Shown here: piece by piece, positions 1-10,006 of the stretch
How positions within the stretch are numbered: the stretch's first letter is position 1
Layout: every line of letters begins with the position of its first letter
Assembly: GCA_007922195.1 (NCBI GenBank)
Contig: ML681995.1
Span: 16,233,689-16,297,688 of the forward strand
Reading direction: 5' to 3'
DNA length: 64,000 nt
Source: Podocnemis expansa
Lineage: Eukaryota > Chordata > Testudines > Podocnemididae
Notes under the pieces: model-generated
Told to the model about the DNA's origin: nothing
The model's database searches: none
What the model saw: the letters and a program-made list of their open reading frames with translations, nothing else
Translations under genes and position numbers: made by a program

Positions 1-429
1 TAGCTAATCTATTTGAACAGACCCAACACAGTCAGATTGCTGTTGTCATATTAGATGTTTATTAACAACTCTTCACTGTTTCACCTCCTCAGGCAATGGA
101 AGAGTTTCCACAAGGCTGACCTAGGTGATGTAAGTCAGAATGTCCACAGGGCTGCTCTGATGTACTTGGAGGGCAGTTATGTCCCTGCCTATACTAGGGA
201 GAGACATAAAGGTGACTCAGAGCCATCTTTGTCCCTTCAGATGTGGTGTGGGGTGTTGAAGTTCAGCATAAAGAAGTTTGTGTCCCTGTAGTAGGGTAGA
301 GCAGTTGCCCACTGGCTGGGAGGCAGTTGGCCACCAGTACTCCCCCTTCTGGCCTGAGGAAGCTCTTCCTAAAAGCCTTGTCTGGAACCAAAGAGGCAGG
401 CCAGTGGAAAGGGAGGACTATATAAAGGA

Positions 430-825
430 GTGGACCAGACCGCCAAGGGGGAGAAACAGGAGAAAGCTGTGGCTGAGCCAGGGGATCTCCCTCCCTGGAA
501 GAGCCAAGGAGGCGACTGCAGGTGGGATTTCCCTCTATATTCAACTCCCCCAACCAAAGACCTAGAAGAGCTTCCCTCAGTGGAGAGTCTGGATGAGAGA
601 AACAAGGAGGATGCCTATGAGGACTTAGAGGAACTTCCCTCCACGGAGAACACCAACGAACAGGCAGCACCAAACCCTTGTGATCTGGGGGAGATGCTGC
701 TGGCAGATGGACCGAAGGCATTGCCAGACCTGCCACCTGTTGACAGCGAAGGCCTGGCTGGGATCCCACTTGGCACTTATCTGGAGGACTGTGGGCTTCA
801 GGTATCCTGCCAGGGAGGAAACTGA
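430..825 (+). pseudogene. Acidic repeat reading frame in LTR-like copy A
   Basis: This 131-codon frame is rich in Glu, Asp and Pro. The heptad DLEELPS occurs at residues 44-50 and 65-71, and PDLPPVDSEGL at 99-109. The same PDLPP-x-DSEGL block occurs in an open frame on the opposite strand at 2317-2763. After residue 124 the similarity continues in another frame (RYPAREE against RYPGKGWEE in the second copy), so this copy has a small indel and is probably not an intact protein. I do not recognise a host family. It is most likely a by-product or degraded leader frame of a repeat. Confidence 0.35.
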
Positions 826-1000
826 AGAAAGTAGCCCAGGGACAGCTGGTGAGTGCCCAGCTGCTTTTGGTTTCAGTGTTTTGGCTGGAGCCCACTGACC
901 TGGTTGCACTATTTTACCACTGATAGGGGCCTGGGCTGGATGCAGTGGAGTGGGCAAGCCTGTGTTCCCCTCCAAACCCCACCTGAGTCTGGGTGCCTTT

Positions 1001-1164
1001 GCCTTACCCTGCCTGAGGGCATTGAAGGCCAGAGACCTGGCTATATACTTTGCCTTGCCCTATCTGAGGGCAGAAGTCCTGAACTTTGGACATTCTCCCT
1101 TGCCCTACTTGAGGGCTAGAAGACCGTGGAACTAGGGGAGTTCTGCCCAACCCCAGTGAGGGCC
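1001..1164 (+). repeat. Four-unit diverged short repeat, period about 45-51 bp
   Basis: GCCTTACCCTGCCTGAGGGC (1001-1020), GCCTTGCCCTATCTGAGGGC (1052-1071), CCCTTGCCCTACTTGAGGGC (1097-1116) and a weaker CCCAACCCCAGTGAGGGCC (about 1146-1164) are spaced about 51, 45 and 48 bp apart. They sit in the 3' part of LTR-like copy A and look like internal amplification within the repeat. Confidence 0.7.
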
Positions 1165-1200
1165 AGGAACTCCACACCTGAAGGTGGCTCGGCTGAGGAT

Positions 1201-2129
1201 TGAGCTGATTACAATCCCTTAAGTCTTAAAATCTAGTGTTTTTCAAACCTATAGCATTGTCTTTTGGGTCTTTATTTCCTATCACTGATAACTTATTGCT
1301 ATGTCCTTTTGTTTATATTATGAACAAAATTCTTCAAATCCTGTTAATCCTACCACAAGAGAAAGAGATTAAAAAAAAAAAAAAAACCCAAGAAACAAAA
1401 CAAAACAAAAGCCTCTGCAACCTTCTTAAAGTGTTCAGCCTACATATATCCTTAGAAAAAAATAATCCTACCATGTCTACATAGCAGCATCATGGTAAAA
1501 TTATACTTAAGCCTTGGTAGATTTTGAAATGGATCTAGATAAATCCATTATTTTTGGAAATAGAAATACAGATCCTCTGCAATGAGAGTCTCCACAGTGT
1601 AAATTGTTAACTTCTTAGCTTCAGATTCCACTGCTTCAGCAGAACAGCAATCTTGACTATTCTATCAAGAACTGCCAAAATAAAACAAGCTTCAGTTGTT
1701 GACTTCTGGAGAAGAAGAATGAACCAGCACTGGAGGAGAGGCTGCCAGATGGTTCTGTAACAGGGAGAGGGCTTACAAAAACAATATGGAACATGGTGTA
1801 TTTTCAAAATGCTTTCAATCCAACAGAAATTATGGACTTGATGCTAAAATCACATGGTGAGATTCTGTGGCTTCTGTTTACTCCCTTCTGGCCTTAAAAA
1901 GTCTATAAATTTATAAGAATTCCCATCTATTGAAGACAGACAAACATCCTCTAAAAAGGCCATTTCCTGAAACAGTGAGGCCTCTTCCAACTCTCGGAAG
2001 ATGCTAAGTTATTGGAATGAATTGGCAGTAGTCCAGCAAAGTATGCCAGGAACAAATGGTTGAATCAGTAGGTGTGTCATGCTCTGAGCCTCCCAACCTG
2101 ATGGGAGGGTGCCCCTTTGCAGGGCTGAT
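1201..2129. other. Unassigned AT-rich stretch
   Basis: No gene or recognisable element. It contains an A-run at about 1369-1386 followed by an A-rich tract with AAAC units, which could be the tail of an old retroelement insertion. The frames here are short and random-looking. Confidence 0.6.
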
Positions 2130-3070
2130 GAGGGTTTAGTCCCTTTTTTTAGTCAATGGCCCCAGCCCCCAGGCAGGGCGGGCAAGTACACAGTCTATGG
2201 CCCCAGGTGGTTGGCCAAGTAACAGGCTCACACAGGAAAGAAAGGAAGGAAGGGAAATGCAGGCCCACTCAACAGCACTGCATCTCAGCTCAGGGTCCTA
2301 CCATGACTGGCCACAGTCACTTGGTCAGCGGGGCTTCTGCCGCAATGCACTGACACTCATAAGAGCCTGCCTCCAGCTGAGCCGGGTGCAATGCCCCCTT
2401 GGCCACTTCTTCCCATCCCTTGCCTGGGTACCTGATGCAGAGAGGCTCCTCTGAGTCTGGGGGGTAGGCCACTCGGGGAACCCCCATGAGTCCCTCGCTG
2501 TCTGGGGGAGGCAGGTCGGGGAAGGGTTCCTGCTCCTCAGCTGAAGGTAGCTCCTCTGGGTCACAAGGGCCCTCAGCACCGGGGAATTGCTCAGGGCCAT
2601 AGGAATCCTCCGCAGAGTGTAGTTCTTCCAGGTCACATGGGCCCTCCTCAGCCTCTCCTGGGCCCGCTGAAGGGGTGATTGCACAGAGGTGTGAGGCTGG
2701 CCAGAAGAACCACTCCAGTCCACAGTCCGGGGCACTTCTTGCCAGTCTTCTGGTCCCAGTAGGCTAGGTGGGCTCCCTGGCTCGTGGACTGGGGGGCTGG
2801 CAGGGGTCCCTCTGGCCAGAGAGCCACGAGAGGCCCTAACTGGCGGCCTGAGGGAGCATCCTTCCTCCAGGGCTGCTTAGCCCCAAATGAGCTGTTGGGA
2901 GGCTGGCTTTTTATACCTCCCCTTCCTGTTCTGGCCCCACTCTGTTGCTTCCGGGGCTTCAGGCTTGTAATGCCTGAGTTTGGCCAGAGAGGGCGTTCAG
3001 GCCCTTCCTCAGCCCCAGGCTCTGAGGAAGGCCAGAGCCCTCTGCTACAAGGTGATTGAATGATAGACAA
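2130..3070 (-). mobile_element. LTR-like retroelement fragment, copy B
   Basis: This is the inverted relative of copy A. Read on the minus strand it has a TATA box (TATAAAAA, top-strand 2908-2915) about 145 bp upstream of an open frame at 2317-2763 whose DLEEL and PDLPPPDSEGL motifs match copy A. The minus-strand 3' part ends near 2150 with a G-rich CCTGCCTGGGGGC stretch resembling the short repeats of copy A. Copies A and B lie about 1 kb apart in opposite orientation. They are too diverged to be the two LTRs of one recent insertion. LTR identity is inferred from architecture only. Confidence 0.42.
2317..2763 (-). pseudogene. Acidic repeat reading frame in LTR-like copy B
   Basis: A frame of 148 codons is open between a TAG (2764-2766) and a TGA (2317-2319) on the minus strand and has no early ATG. 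It contains the repeated acidic units GPCDLEELHSAED and GPCDPEELPSAEE, then PDLPPPDSEGLMGVP. This matches the 430-825 frame, including PCDL and PDLPP-x-DSEGL. The other reading frames over this block are shadows. No host function is recognised. Confidence 0.35.
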
Positions 3071-3465
3071 ACAAATGACTGACTCATGCTAACGTTCTCC
3101 CACAGAACTGGAAGAATCAATCTGAGATATGTAGAACTGTCTATACTTTTGCTTAAAAATGGACTTTAGGTATATGCAGAGAAATGTAGCAACACAATCC
3201 AAATACTCCCCATGCTCACACATTTGGTCATTTACAGAAAAGATTCAGGCCTTCAAAACTGACTTCACTCGTGATAGGAAAACAAACTATGGTTTTTTTT
3301 TTGTTTGTTTGTTTTTTTAATACAGAGACATGAGTGGGCCTGGCTTGGCATGAGTAACTGATGTCGATGAGACCTCATTTCTTGGGAAAAATGATTAGGG
3401 AAGTATGGTAAATGGGTTCTTTTCCCATTACAAAGGGTAATTTGACTTCAGGCTTCCCATGGTTT
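3071..3465. other. Unassigned stretch with T-rich tract
   Basis: No gene seen. A TTTG-rich run at about 3292-3318 could be the complement of a retroelement poly-A tail, but no body is recognisable beside it. Confidence 0.55.
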
Positions 3466-3700
3466 GAGCCTGTAAACTGCTCTGATTTGCTGTTACTTTA
3501 TGACCTGATCCTATGTTTTACACCCCCTTGCATTTAGTTTCATTCCTTTCTGTAAGTTCACCCATCTTCGAAGCATCTGAGGAAGTGGGATCTTCTCCCA
3601 CGAAAACTCATGCAAAAAATAAATCTGTTAGTCTTAAAGTGCCACACAACTCCTTGTTGTTTTTTTACTGGACTAGACTAACACAACTATCCCTTTTGAA
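3466..3700 (+). mobile_element. Penelope-like element 3' tail (copy 1)
   Basis: This matches, almost base for base, the right half of the element at 45155-45537. It contains the hammerhead-like core CTGAGGA (3577-3583), a GTGGGA/TCCCAC stem with a short loop, and CGAAA (3601-3605). After the core come AATAAATCTGTTAGTC and the tail ACTGGACTAGACTAACAC. PLE origin is inferred because the same tail follows PLE coding remnants at 23189-24565. The body of the element is absent, so this is a 5'-truncated copy. Confidence 0.7.
3577..3612 (+). ncRNA. Hammerhead-ribozyme-like motif
   Basis: CTGAGGA, one extra A, a 6-bp stem GTGGGA/TCCCAC closing a 5-nt loop, then GAAA. This is the order of conserved core, stem II and conserved core in a hammerhead. 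A short stem III (AGC/GCU in intact relatives) is degraded here. PLEs are known to carry minimal type I hammerheads. Activity of this copy is doubtful because of the extra A and the weak stem III. Confidence 0.5.
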
Positions 3701-4417
3701 ATTGGAAAAAATGTGTCTGTCCTAGCTAAGATAAAGGGAAATATCCAGGAAACCATTTACAAAGAAGAAAATAACTATGGATAAGATAAGTCAGAAAAGT
3801 AAAGATGGGGTAAAGAGTAGATCATACATGACAGTATGTGGACAGAACATGCTATGCAAGTATTGGCTCCTACAAAGTAATCAAGCCAATCGCAAAATGT
3901 GTGACACAATGTATAGTAAATGCAATGTAATATATAAATATATATACATATATATATAAAAGAAGAAATTTTCTGCATGACTTTGGATCTGTGGTACCCT
4001 ATATTCATGCCCTATGTTTGAACATGATCAACTGAAGCGTAGTTTGACTGTATACCAATAAAGAAATTTCAGTGATGAGTCTGAAGTTGAGATGAGTCCT
4101 TAGGAATTAGGTTTTTCAAGATTACTGCATAGATAAGGTCTGAAAACCCATCACATCCTTTTGGTGTTGTGCCTCAGAACTGCTCTTTCTTAGTGTGCAA
4201 TATATGCATCTGATAGCATGAGGGCCACACCTCACATTACTAGAAACAGCACTGGAAGAGTTTAAGGGATTAAAAATAAAGAAGTTAGTACCACATTGAA
4301 GAAGCATATTAAATTTAAGGGGAGACCCCATGGACTCTCCCAGGAAGTAAAAGAGGAAGCCTGTGGTTTGGTTTAAAAAAAGGCAAAACACAAAACAAAA
4401 CAAACCCCTCCAAGGAC
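3701..4417. other. Unassigned stretch with AT microsatellite
   Basis: No gene seen. An imperfect (AT)n tract lies at about 3931-3960, and an A-rich tract of AAAAC units just precedes the TIR element at 4420. Confidence 0.6.
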
Positions 4418-4419
4418 TA

Positions 4420-5619
4420 CCGTATATGTTTGGGTATAAGCCGATCCGGGCACAAGCCAACCCCCCAGTTTTGAGCCCAAAAGGAAGCTAAAATTGGTGG
4501 CCCAGGTATAAGCCGAGGTCCCCCTTTTGGCCTTGGCCCCTAACCCCCCACCCACTGCTGCTGGCTTCCTCTGGATTTTCTGACAGCTTCCCTACCCCAA
4601 AATCTCTGCTGCTGCTTTTCTCTTGCCCCCCTGCTGTCCATTCCTCACTTCCTGCCCTGCCCTTTCCTCACTTCCGTCACCCCTGCTGCCCCCTGCTCTG
4701 CCCTTTCCTCACTGCTATCCCTGCTCACTTCTCAGTTTCCTGCTGCTGCCCCCTGCGCTACCCTTTCCTCACTGCTGTCACCCTTGCTGTCCCCCCCATT
4801 GCTGCCCCCTCCTCATTTATCTCACTGTCACCCCTTGCTCCACACTTTCCTCACTGTTGCCCCCTTGCTCCCACCTGCTCTGCCCTTTCCTCACTGCTAC
4901 CCCCCTGCTCACTTCTCAGTTTCCTGCTGCCCCCCTTCTCTGCCCCTTCCCCACTGCTGCCCCCTGCTCCTCTTGCTGCCCCCTGGCTCTTCACTGCTGC
5001 TGCCCCACTCCCTTCTCAGTGCCCTGCTGTTGATCCCCTGTTCCCTAACACCCTTTCCACCCCTTTCCCTGTCACCCTCCAACCCCTGCTGCCCCTCTTC
5101 ACAGCCTGCCAGGCCCCCCCCACCAAATCCCTGTTCCCTGTCACTGCCTCCCTGGGCTCCCCAAAAACCCTGGGTCCTCCTGCCACTTTCCTTGGATGCC
5201 CCAACCCCCCCCAAATGCCCGAGCCCTGCCGCCCCTTCCCTGGCCTCCCTGAACCCCCTCCGAAACCCTCCCGGCCGTCCCATCACTCTCCCCAACTCTC
5301 TGACCCCCTCCCCAACCTCTGGTCCCTGCCGCCGCTTCCCTGGCTTCCCTGAATCCCCCCTCAATGTCCAGGCCGACCCCCCCCCAGGGCCCCCTTACTT
5401 GGCCTCTCCAGATGCCAGGGTCCCTTCCTTACTCCAGCCCGAGCCCCTGCCGACTGCCCAAGATGGCTGCCCGGCAACGCTAGGGCTCCGCTGTGCCACA
5501 TATTCAGGGAAACTGCTGGCTGGGGCTGTCTACCATATTCTCTCAAGTATAAGCCGAGATTCTATTTTGAAGCCAATTTTCAGGCACAAAATTCTCAGCT
5601 TATACGTGATGGTATACAG
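4420..5619. mobile_element. 1.2-kb TIR element with pyrimidine-rich interior
   Basis: The left end reads CCGTATATGTTTGGGTATAA and the right end is its imperfect inverse, GCTTATACGTGATGGTATACAG. TA flanks both ends (4418-4419 and 5620-5621). TATAAGCCGAG-type motifs recur just inside each end (about 4507-4517 and 5549-5559). This is the layout of a non-autonomous DNA transposon, and the TA flanks are compatible with a Tc1/mariner-type target site, although I cannot assign the superfamily. The interior is a strongly C/T-biased, G-poor tract. Its long proline- and cysteine-rich frames are low-complexity artefacts. Confidence 0.7.
4640..4930 (+). repeat. Pyrimidine-rich minisatellite with about 182-bp higher-order repeat
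   Basis: The unit CTGCCCTTTCCTCACTGCT recurs with variation. A longer block that begins TGCTCTGCCCTTTCCTCACT and ends CTTCTCAGTTTCCTGCTG starts near 4694 and again near 4876, giving a higher-order period of about 182 bp. It lies wholly inside the TIR element. Confidence 0.65.
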
Positions 5620-5621
5620 TA

Positions 5622-8159
5622 GTATCAGAGAGAAAAAGAGAAAATTAATGTTTGGCAAAAAGTCTGTTGAATGACCTAATGTTTTCAAGACATAGGCCCC
5701 ATTTGCAGTCATGGAATAATAGTAACTATTTTTTACCCTCTTAAAGGCAATGGACTCTCAGATGATGGCACAGTTTCACAAGGATAATTCTGCTGGCCAA
5801 AACTTTATGAACAAAATGTGCCACCTTGATAAATGAATGTAAAAAGCATAAAAAGCAAATAAAAGTTGCAAAGAAAAAAACAAACAGTGTGGAAAAATTA
5901 TGAAAGGTTGAAAGAAAAGAAGTATTACCTTTTGCATAAATCCAAAATGAAAAGAAATGCTCTTTCAATGTCATTATTTAGTGAATACAGTTTTGCAAGC
6001 AAAGCAAACTAAGCTAAGAAAAATGTATTAAAAAAAATAAGGACGAAGAAGAAGCAGAAGAAGCAGCAGCTTAGCTCCACCAAGGAAAATTCAGCTGAGA
6101 AAAAAGCAGCTTAGATCCACCAAGGAAAAGTCAGCTGAGAAAAGGAATTTTCTGGAAAATAAAATGAAGTTACAGTCACAGAAATTAGTTGCTATTGAGA
6201 TCTTGAAATATCTTATTAAGCAGTAAAGTACAAAAGTCATTTAAGACAAGATACGTGCACTTAAAAAAAAAAACTTGCATAAACAACTCCACAGAGATCA
6301 GAGGGTACTAGATAGTCAGAGGTGGGAAAAGTAATAAAGTCTTAAAGAGAATTATTATTATTATTTTAAACAGAATGCTTGGTTTAACACTGAAACTCAG
6401 TTGTAAGAGTGTAACTGAGTGCATTCATAGCTCGTAAAATTCAGGAATCAAACAAGTCATACAAAGGAGAGGTCAGGCAGTGACATCTACTACCACTATA
6501 CTTTTCCCCCTGAAAATCCATTACAGACATTTTGAAGGAAAAAAAGCTTATCTGAATAAGTGTCTGCGAAACCACCCCAACAAAATGAACAGCTTTCACA
6601 ATACTTCCCTTGGAACTGAATCAAGTGGTTAATAACTGTATTTTGTCTTTTCTTCCATACATGCTTCTGTTGTGCTTCTTTGGTTTTCTTCATTGCAACC
6701 CATTACTATACAATCTCTATGAACTGTACCAATAACATATTTTAAACTAAATGAGATTGCATGCAGGCTATTCATAATTAGATGTGCCGGTTAGTTTTAC
6801 CTAAATCTTCCATTTGCTATTTCTACCTAAAATTCAATTACAATCCCTGAGCCTGTGGCAATTTGTACAAAGCTTTTCAAGGTGCATCATTAATTGGGAG
6901 GAGAACGAGGCTGTAGTTTGTCATGACCAAAATGTTAACATATTTTACATCAAACATTAAGCGCTTCTCTTTCTTAAACACAACCATGTGTTGCTAATAA
7001 GCTCATAACATGGGCACACAAATCTGAGATGATTGGGTCTGGTCAAATAGATCTTCTGTAGAGCATTTCACAAAGCAAGTGCCTGTACGTCAGTTTTGCT
7101 TGGCCTACCTTATTTTCCATAAGCAGTTCCGCCATACCGTGTTGTGATTTTTGCCCTAGCAATTACAATAACTGAACTAAGTCTGCTTCGAGGGACTGTC
7201 TAAATTACTTTGTCTCAAATCAAATCAAATGTGATGAGAACTTTATTCGCAATGCAGTATTTCTTAGTAGAATACAAAATATAAATTAATAATTGGTTTA
7301 TGCATTTATGAGGTATCAAAGTTACTTTACAATGATGATAGAGAGCCCCTAAGCTAAGATTGAGTCATAAAGCAAAACTTATTTGAAGAAGATTTAGATC
7401 ACATGACTGGAAGCTGATCTTGCTCAATACAAATCAAAATTGTAGTTACTCTGCTAATTATTTTTCCTGGGATTTTTCTCCTTGAAAAATAAAAATATGA
7501 ACTGGTAGCTATGGAAGAAGAATTTTCTACAGCCTTAACTATAGTTAGTAATTTACATCTATAGACTCTTAACTGATATCATTTTACGCCTATGCTGCAC
7601 AAGTTTAAGTATCTTAACAAGGAAGACAGGAATCAGACCATTTAATTTTTTGCACAGACATGCAAGGGACTGAGCAGATTCAATTTGCATTTCAGTCAAT
7701 GGTAATTGAGGTTACAAACCAAATAATAGGAGGAATTCAGCATCCTTGCAAAACCAGACATTTTATACTAACTTTTATTTTACATTGATCTAATATCCCT
7801 TTTGGCACCGTCATCTGAGTTCGTTGCAGTAGCATGTTAAGCACTGTAATTAATATCTGTCACATGTAGTGTGTGCTTTTCCTGAACCTTTCACAAGGGA
7901 AGAGTCATCTGTGATGTTGTGTCTAGAGTTATTTAGTTGGTGTCAAGCTTTTTTTGTATTATGGGCATATTGTTCAGTGCTAATGTTGGGGAAGGCAGGT
8001 TGAAGAACTGTGCATTGTACTTGGAGTAAGTGATGAGGTCTGTGACAGTCCTTTGTTCCTGTGGAAATTTGTTCCACTGTCTCAGAGAAAGCTCTTGCAC
8101 AAGCTCTTTTACCTACACCAATGAGGTAAGCCCTTACTAGAGAGAGACCCATTCTAGCT
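5622..8159. other. Unassigned AT-rich stretch
   Basis: No gene and no recognisable transposon on either strand in 2.5 kb. It contains a 40-bp tandem duplication (listed separately), an A-run near 6264-6273 and a short ATT repeat near 6354-6364. Frames are short and without recognisable motifs. Confidence 0.55.
6065..6144 (+). repeat. Two-copy 40-bp tandem duplication
   Basis: The unit starts AGCAGCTTAG, continues TCCACCAAGGAAAA and ends TCAGCTGAGAAAA. It occurs at 6065 and again at 6105 with only a few differences, suggesting a recent local duplication. A GAAGAAGCAG-rich tract lies immediately upstream. Confidence 0.8.
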
Positions 8160-8415
8160 GAGATGAGTGGTTGTCAATCTTGTTCTTCATCCTGGAGCAT
8201 GAGATATGCTGCGATCAAGCTACTAAACACCCTGAAGGGAAGGAACAAGATCATAAAATTTATACATCCCCTTTCATACTGTATGTCCCATTTCATACAT
8301 CTGATAAAGTGGAATTCTACATGAAAGCTCATGCAATAAATAAATTCATTAGTCTTTAGAAGTTTCATGGGACTCCTCATTTGTTTTGCTGAACTAGACT
8401 AACATGCATACACTT
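8160..8415 (+). mobile_element. Penelope-like element 3' tail (copy 2, diverged)
   Basis: It contains CATCTGATAAAGTGGAATTC (from about 8298), then GAAAGCTCATGC, AATAAATAAATTCATTAGTC and the tail GCTGAACTAGACTAACATG, in the same order as the other PLE tails. The hammerhead-like core is damaged: CTGATAA replaces CTGANGA and stem II is disrupted. The upstream part resembles the 3' untranslated region of the same family only loosely. Confidence 0.6.
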
Positions 8416-8650
8416 CTGGAACTTGATATCTTACCTTGATTCTCTTCTATATGGAACAAATGAAGAGAAGGGATGATAGATTTGAATCACAGAATATAAG
8501 GACTGAAAGGAACTTGCAAAGTCATCTTGTCCAACCTGCTGCTTAAAGCAGGACCACTCCCACTAAACCATCCCAACCAGGGTTTTTTTCTAACCAGCTC
8601 TCAAAGGTTTCCAAAGATGGAGATTTCACAGCTTCCCTAGGCAACCTCTT

Positions 8651-8947
8651 TCAGTGCTTTGCCATCCTCCAAGTGAGAAAGTTTTTCCTAATATCCAACC
8701 TAGACCATCCCAGCTGCAACTTGAAACCAGTGTTCCTTGTTCTGTCTTCTGTCGCCACTGAGAATAGCCTAGCTCCCTCATCTTTAGAGCATCCCTTCAA
8801 ATAGCTGGAGGGTGCTATCAAGTCCCCCCTCACTCTTTTCTGCAGACTAAATAAGCCAAGTTCCTTCAATCTCTGCTCATAAGTCATGTGTCCCAGACCC
8901 TTAATCATTATTGTTGCCCTCCTCTGGACTCTTTCTAATTTGTCCAC
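8651..8947 (-). pseudogene. CR1 ORF2 C-terminal remnant
   Basis: A 98-residue frame corresponds to the conserved region after the reverse transcriptase of CR1 ORF2: an RVQRRAT-x-MIKGL block, then [24 protein letters not shown] and LDIRKNFLT. The full ORF2 is roughly 900 residues, so this is about a tenth of it. No endonuclease or RT domain is present in this piece. Confidence 0.85.
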
Positions 8948-9167
8948 ATCCTTTCTTTAGGGGGGAGCCCAAAACTGGACACAGTATTCCAGATGCAGCC
9001 TCACCAGTGCTGAATAGAGGGGGACAATTAAATCCCTAAATCTGCTGGTGATGCTCCTACTGATGCAACCCAATATGCTGCTGGCCTTTTTTGTCAGCAC
9101 GGGCATACTGTCAACTCATATCCAGCTTCCCATCCACCATAACCCCCAGGTTCTTTTCTACAGAGCT

Positions 9168-9280
9168 GCTAGTGGCTCACACCTCTGCCTGATATGCAGA
9201 AGGTCCTGGGTTCAAGCCCCAGGGGGTTGGACTCAATGATCTCATGAGGTGCCTTCCAACCCTATGATTTGATTGACTGA
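9168..9280 (+). mobile_element. tRNA-derived SINE with CR1-like 3' tail, nested in CR1
   Basis: It starts with a tRNA-like segment (AGTGGCTCACACC as a weak A box) and carries a B box matching the Pol III consensus, GGTTCAAGCC at 9209-9218. It then passes into GGGGGTTGGACTCAATGATC and GGTGCCTTCCAACCCTATGA, which is the CR1-type 3' end. The combination of tRNA-like head and CR1 tail is that of the tortoise Pol III SINE family. It interrupts a minus-strand CR1 whose sequence ends at CAGAGCTGCT on the left and resumes at about ACTTAACCGGTCAGTCCC on the right. Confidence 0.72.
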
Positions 9281-9492
9281 TACTTAACCGGTCAGTCCCA
9301 GCCTGTCGCAGTACATGGGATCTTTCTGTCCTAACTGCAGGACTTTACACTAGTCCTTGCTGAACTTCATGAGATTTTGTTTGGCCCAATGCTCTAATTT
9401 GCCTAGGTCTCTCTGAATCCTACCATTGTCCTCCAGTGTATCTACCATTCCTACCAACTTGCTGTTTTCCACAAACTTACTGAGCATGCAAT

Positions 9493-9959
9493 CAATGTTC
9501 CCTCTAAGGCCGTAAGGCAGCTGAGCAATGCAAGTTGCTCACTGCATGGGCTGCCCCCCCACCCCAGCGGGCCCAATCCTACAGAGGCATGCAGGCCCGA
9601 ACCTGCACACCCCCCCTGCAGACCTGATGCTCCCCCCCACAGCTCTCCCGGTAAGTGCCCCCCCAAGCCAGCCACATCCCCTCTTCCTACCCCAGCCTGC
9701 TCCCCCCACTAACCCCCAGCTGGCTCGACTCCCCACACCCCACACTCAGGTGTTCTGAGCATGCTCCGTCCGAGCTTCTCTGGGAGGGAGTTTCAATATC
9801 TCCCAGCTTCAGAGCAGCTCTCCACTGGCTGGAAGACAGTGTTTTCCAGTTGGATAGGGGCTCTGGCTGCTGGCCATGTGGGGCAGGCAGTGTCCCCTGT
9901 GTGGGGCAGCAGGGGGGAGCTGCATGGATGCGCAGCCTTGCAGCTTAGGGGGAACATTG
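9493..9959. mobile_element. hAT-like non-autonomous element with 8-bp TSD, nested in CR1
   Basis: The ends are inverted repeats: CAATGTTCCCTCTAAGGC on the left and CTTAGGGGGAACATTG on the right. They are flanked by CATGCAAT (9485-9492) and TATGCAAT (9960-9967), an 8-bp TSD with one mismatch, as expected for hAT transposons. The interior is C-rich and non-coding. CR1 sequence continues on both sides, which dates this insertion after the CR1. Confidence 0.82.
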
Positions 9960-10006
9960 TATGCAATCTATCCCATCACTGAGATCATTAATGAAGACAT
10001 GAAAGA

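Larger units (their letters stand above)
290..1200 (+). mobile_element. LTR-like retroelement fragment, copy A
   Basis: This is a moderately GC-rich block with a TATA-like box (TATATAAAGG, about 420-429), an acidic reading frame just downstream (430-825), and four spaced copies of a CCCTACCTGAGGGC-type motif near 1001-1164. A related block lies in the opposite orientation at 2130-3070. A TATA box followed by a short leader and internal short repeats resembles the long terminal repeats or leader regions of reptile LTR elements. I see no integrase, protease or RT nearby, so a solo or partial LTR is the most that can be supported. The outer limits are approximate. It could instead be an unrelated dispersed repeat family. 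Confidence 0.45.
8485..10006 (-). mobile_element. CR1 LINE fragment, with nested SINE and hAT
   Basis: The CR1 3' terminus lies at the left (AATCACAGAATATAAGGACT, inverse of the usual CR1 end). The C-terminal part of ORF2 is readable on the minus strand at 8651-8947 (RVQRRATIMIKGLGHMTYEQ, then [13 protein letters not shown]). CR1 sequence resumes to the right of two later insertions and ends near 10006 with GATCATTAATGAAGA, where the element is 5'-truncated. RT catalytic motifs are not contained. Frames are broken, so it is a fossil. Confidence 0.88.

Noticed and set aside
263..895. 210-codon minus-strand frame
   Set aside because: It is the antisense shadow of the acidic-repeat frame in LTR-like copy A and has no recognisable motif.
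4122..4555. Minus-strand frames rich in Phe and Cys as membrane proteins
   Set aside because: The hydrophobic stretches are translations of A-rich DNA and of the TIR element end; no consistent topology or homology.
5455..5500. CpG-containing AAGATGGC segment as a host promoter
   Set aside because: It lies at the inner edge of a TIR element, without a following exon or splice site.
4623..5674. Long plus-strand frames of 136 and 296 codons, rich in Pro, Cys, Leu and Ser
   Set aside because: They are translations of a pyrimidine-rich minisatellite inside a TIR element, with no domain and frames open only because of composition.
9168..9280. A tRNA gene, because of the perfect B box
   Set aside because: The cloverleaf cannot be formed, the A box is weak, and a CR1-type tail follows; it is a SINE.
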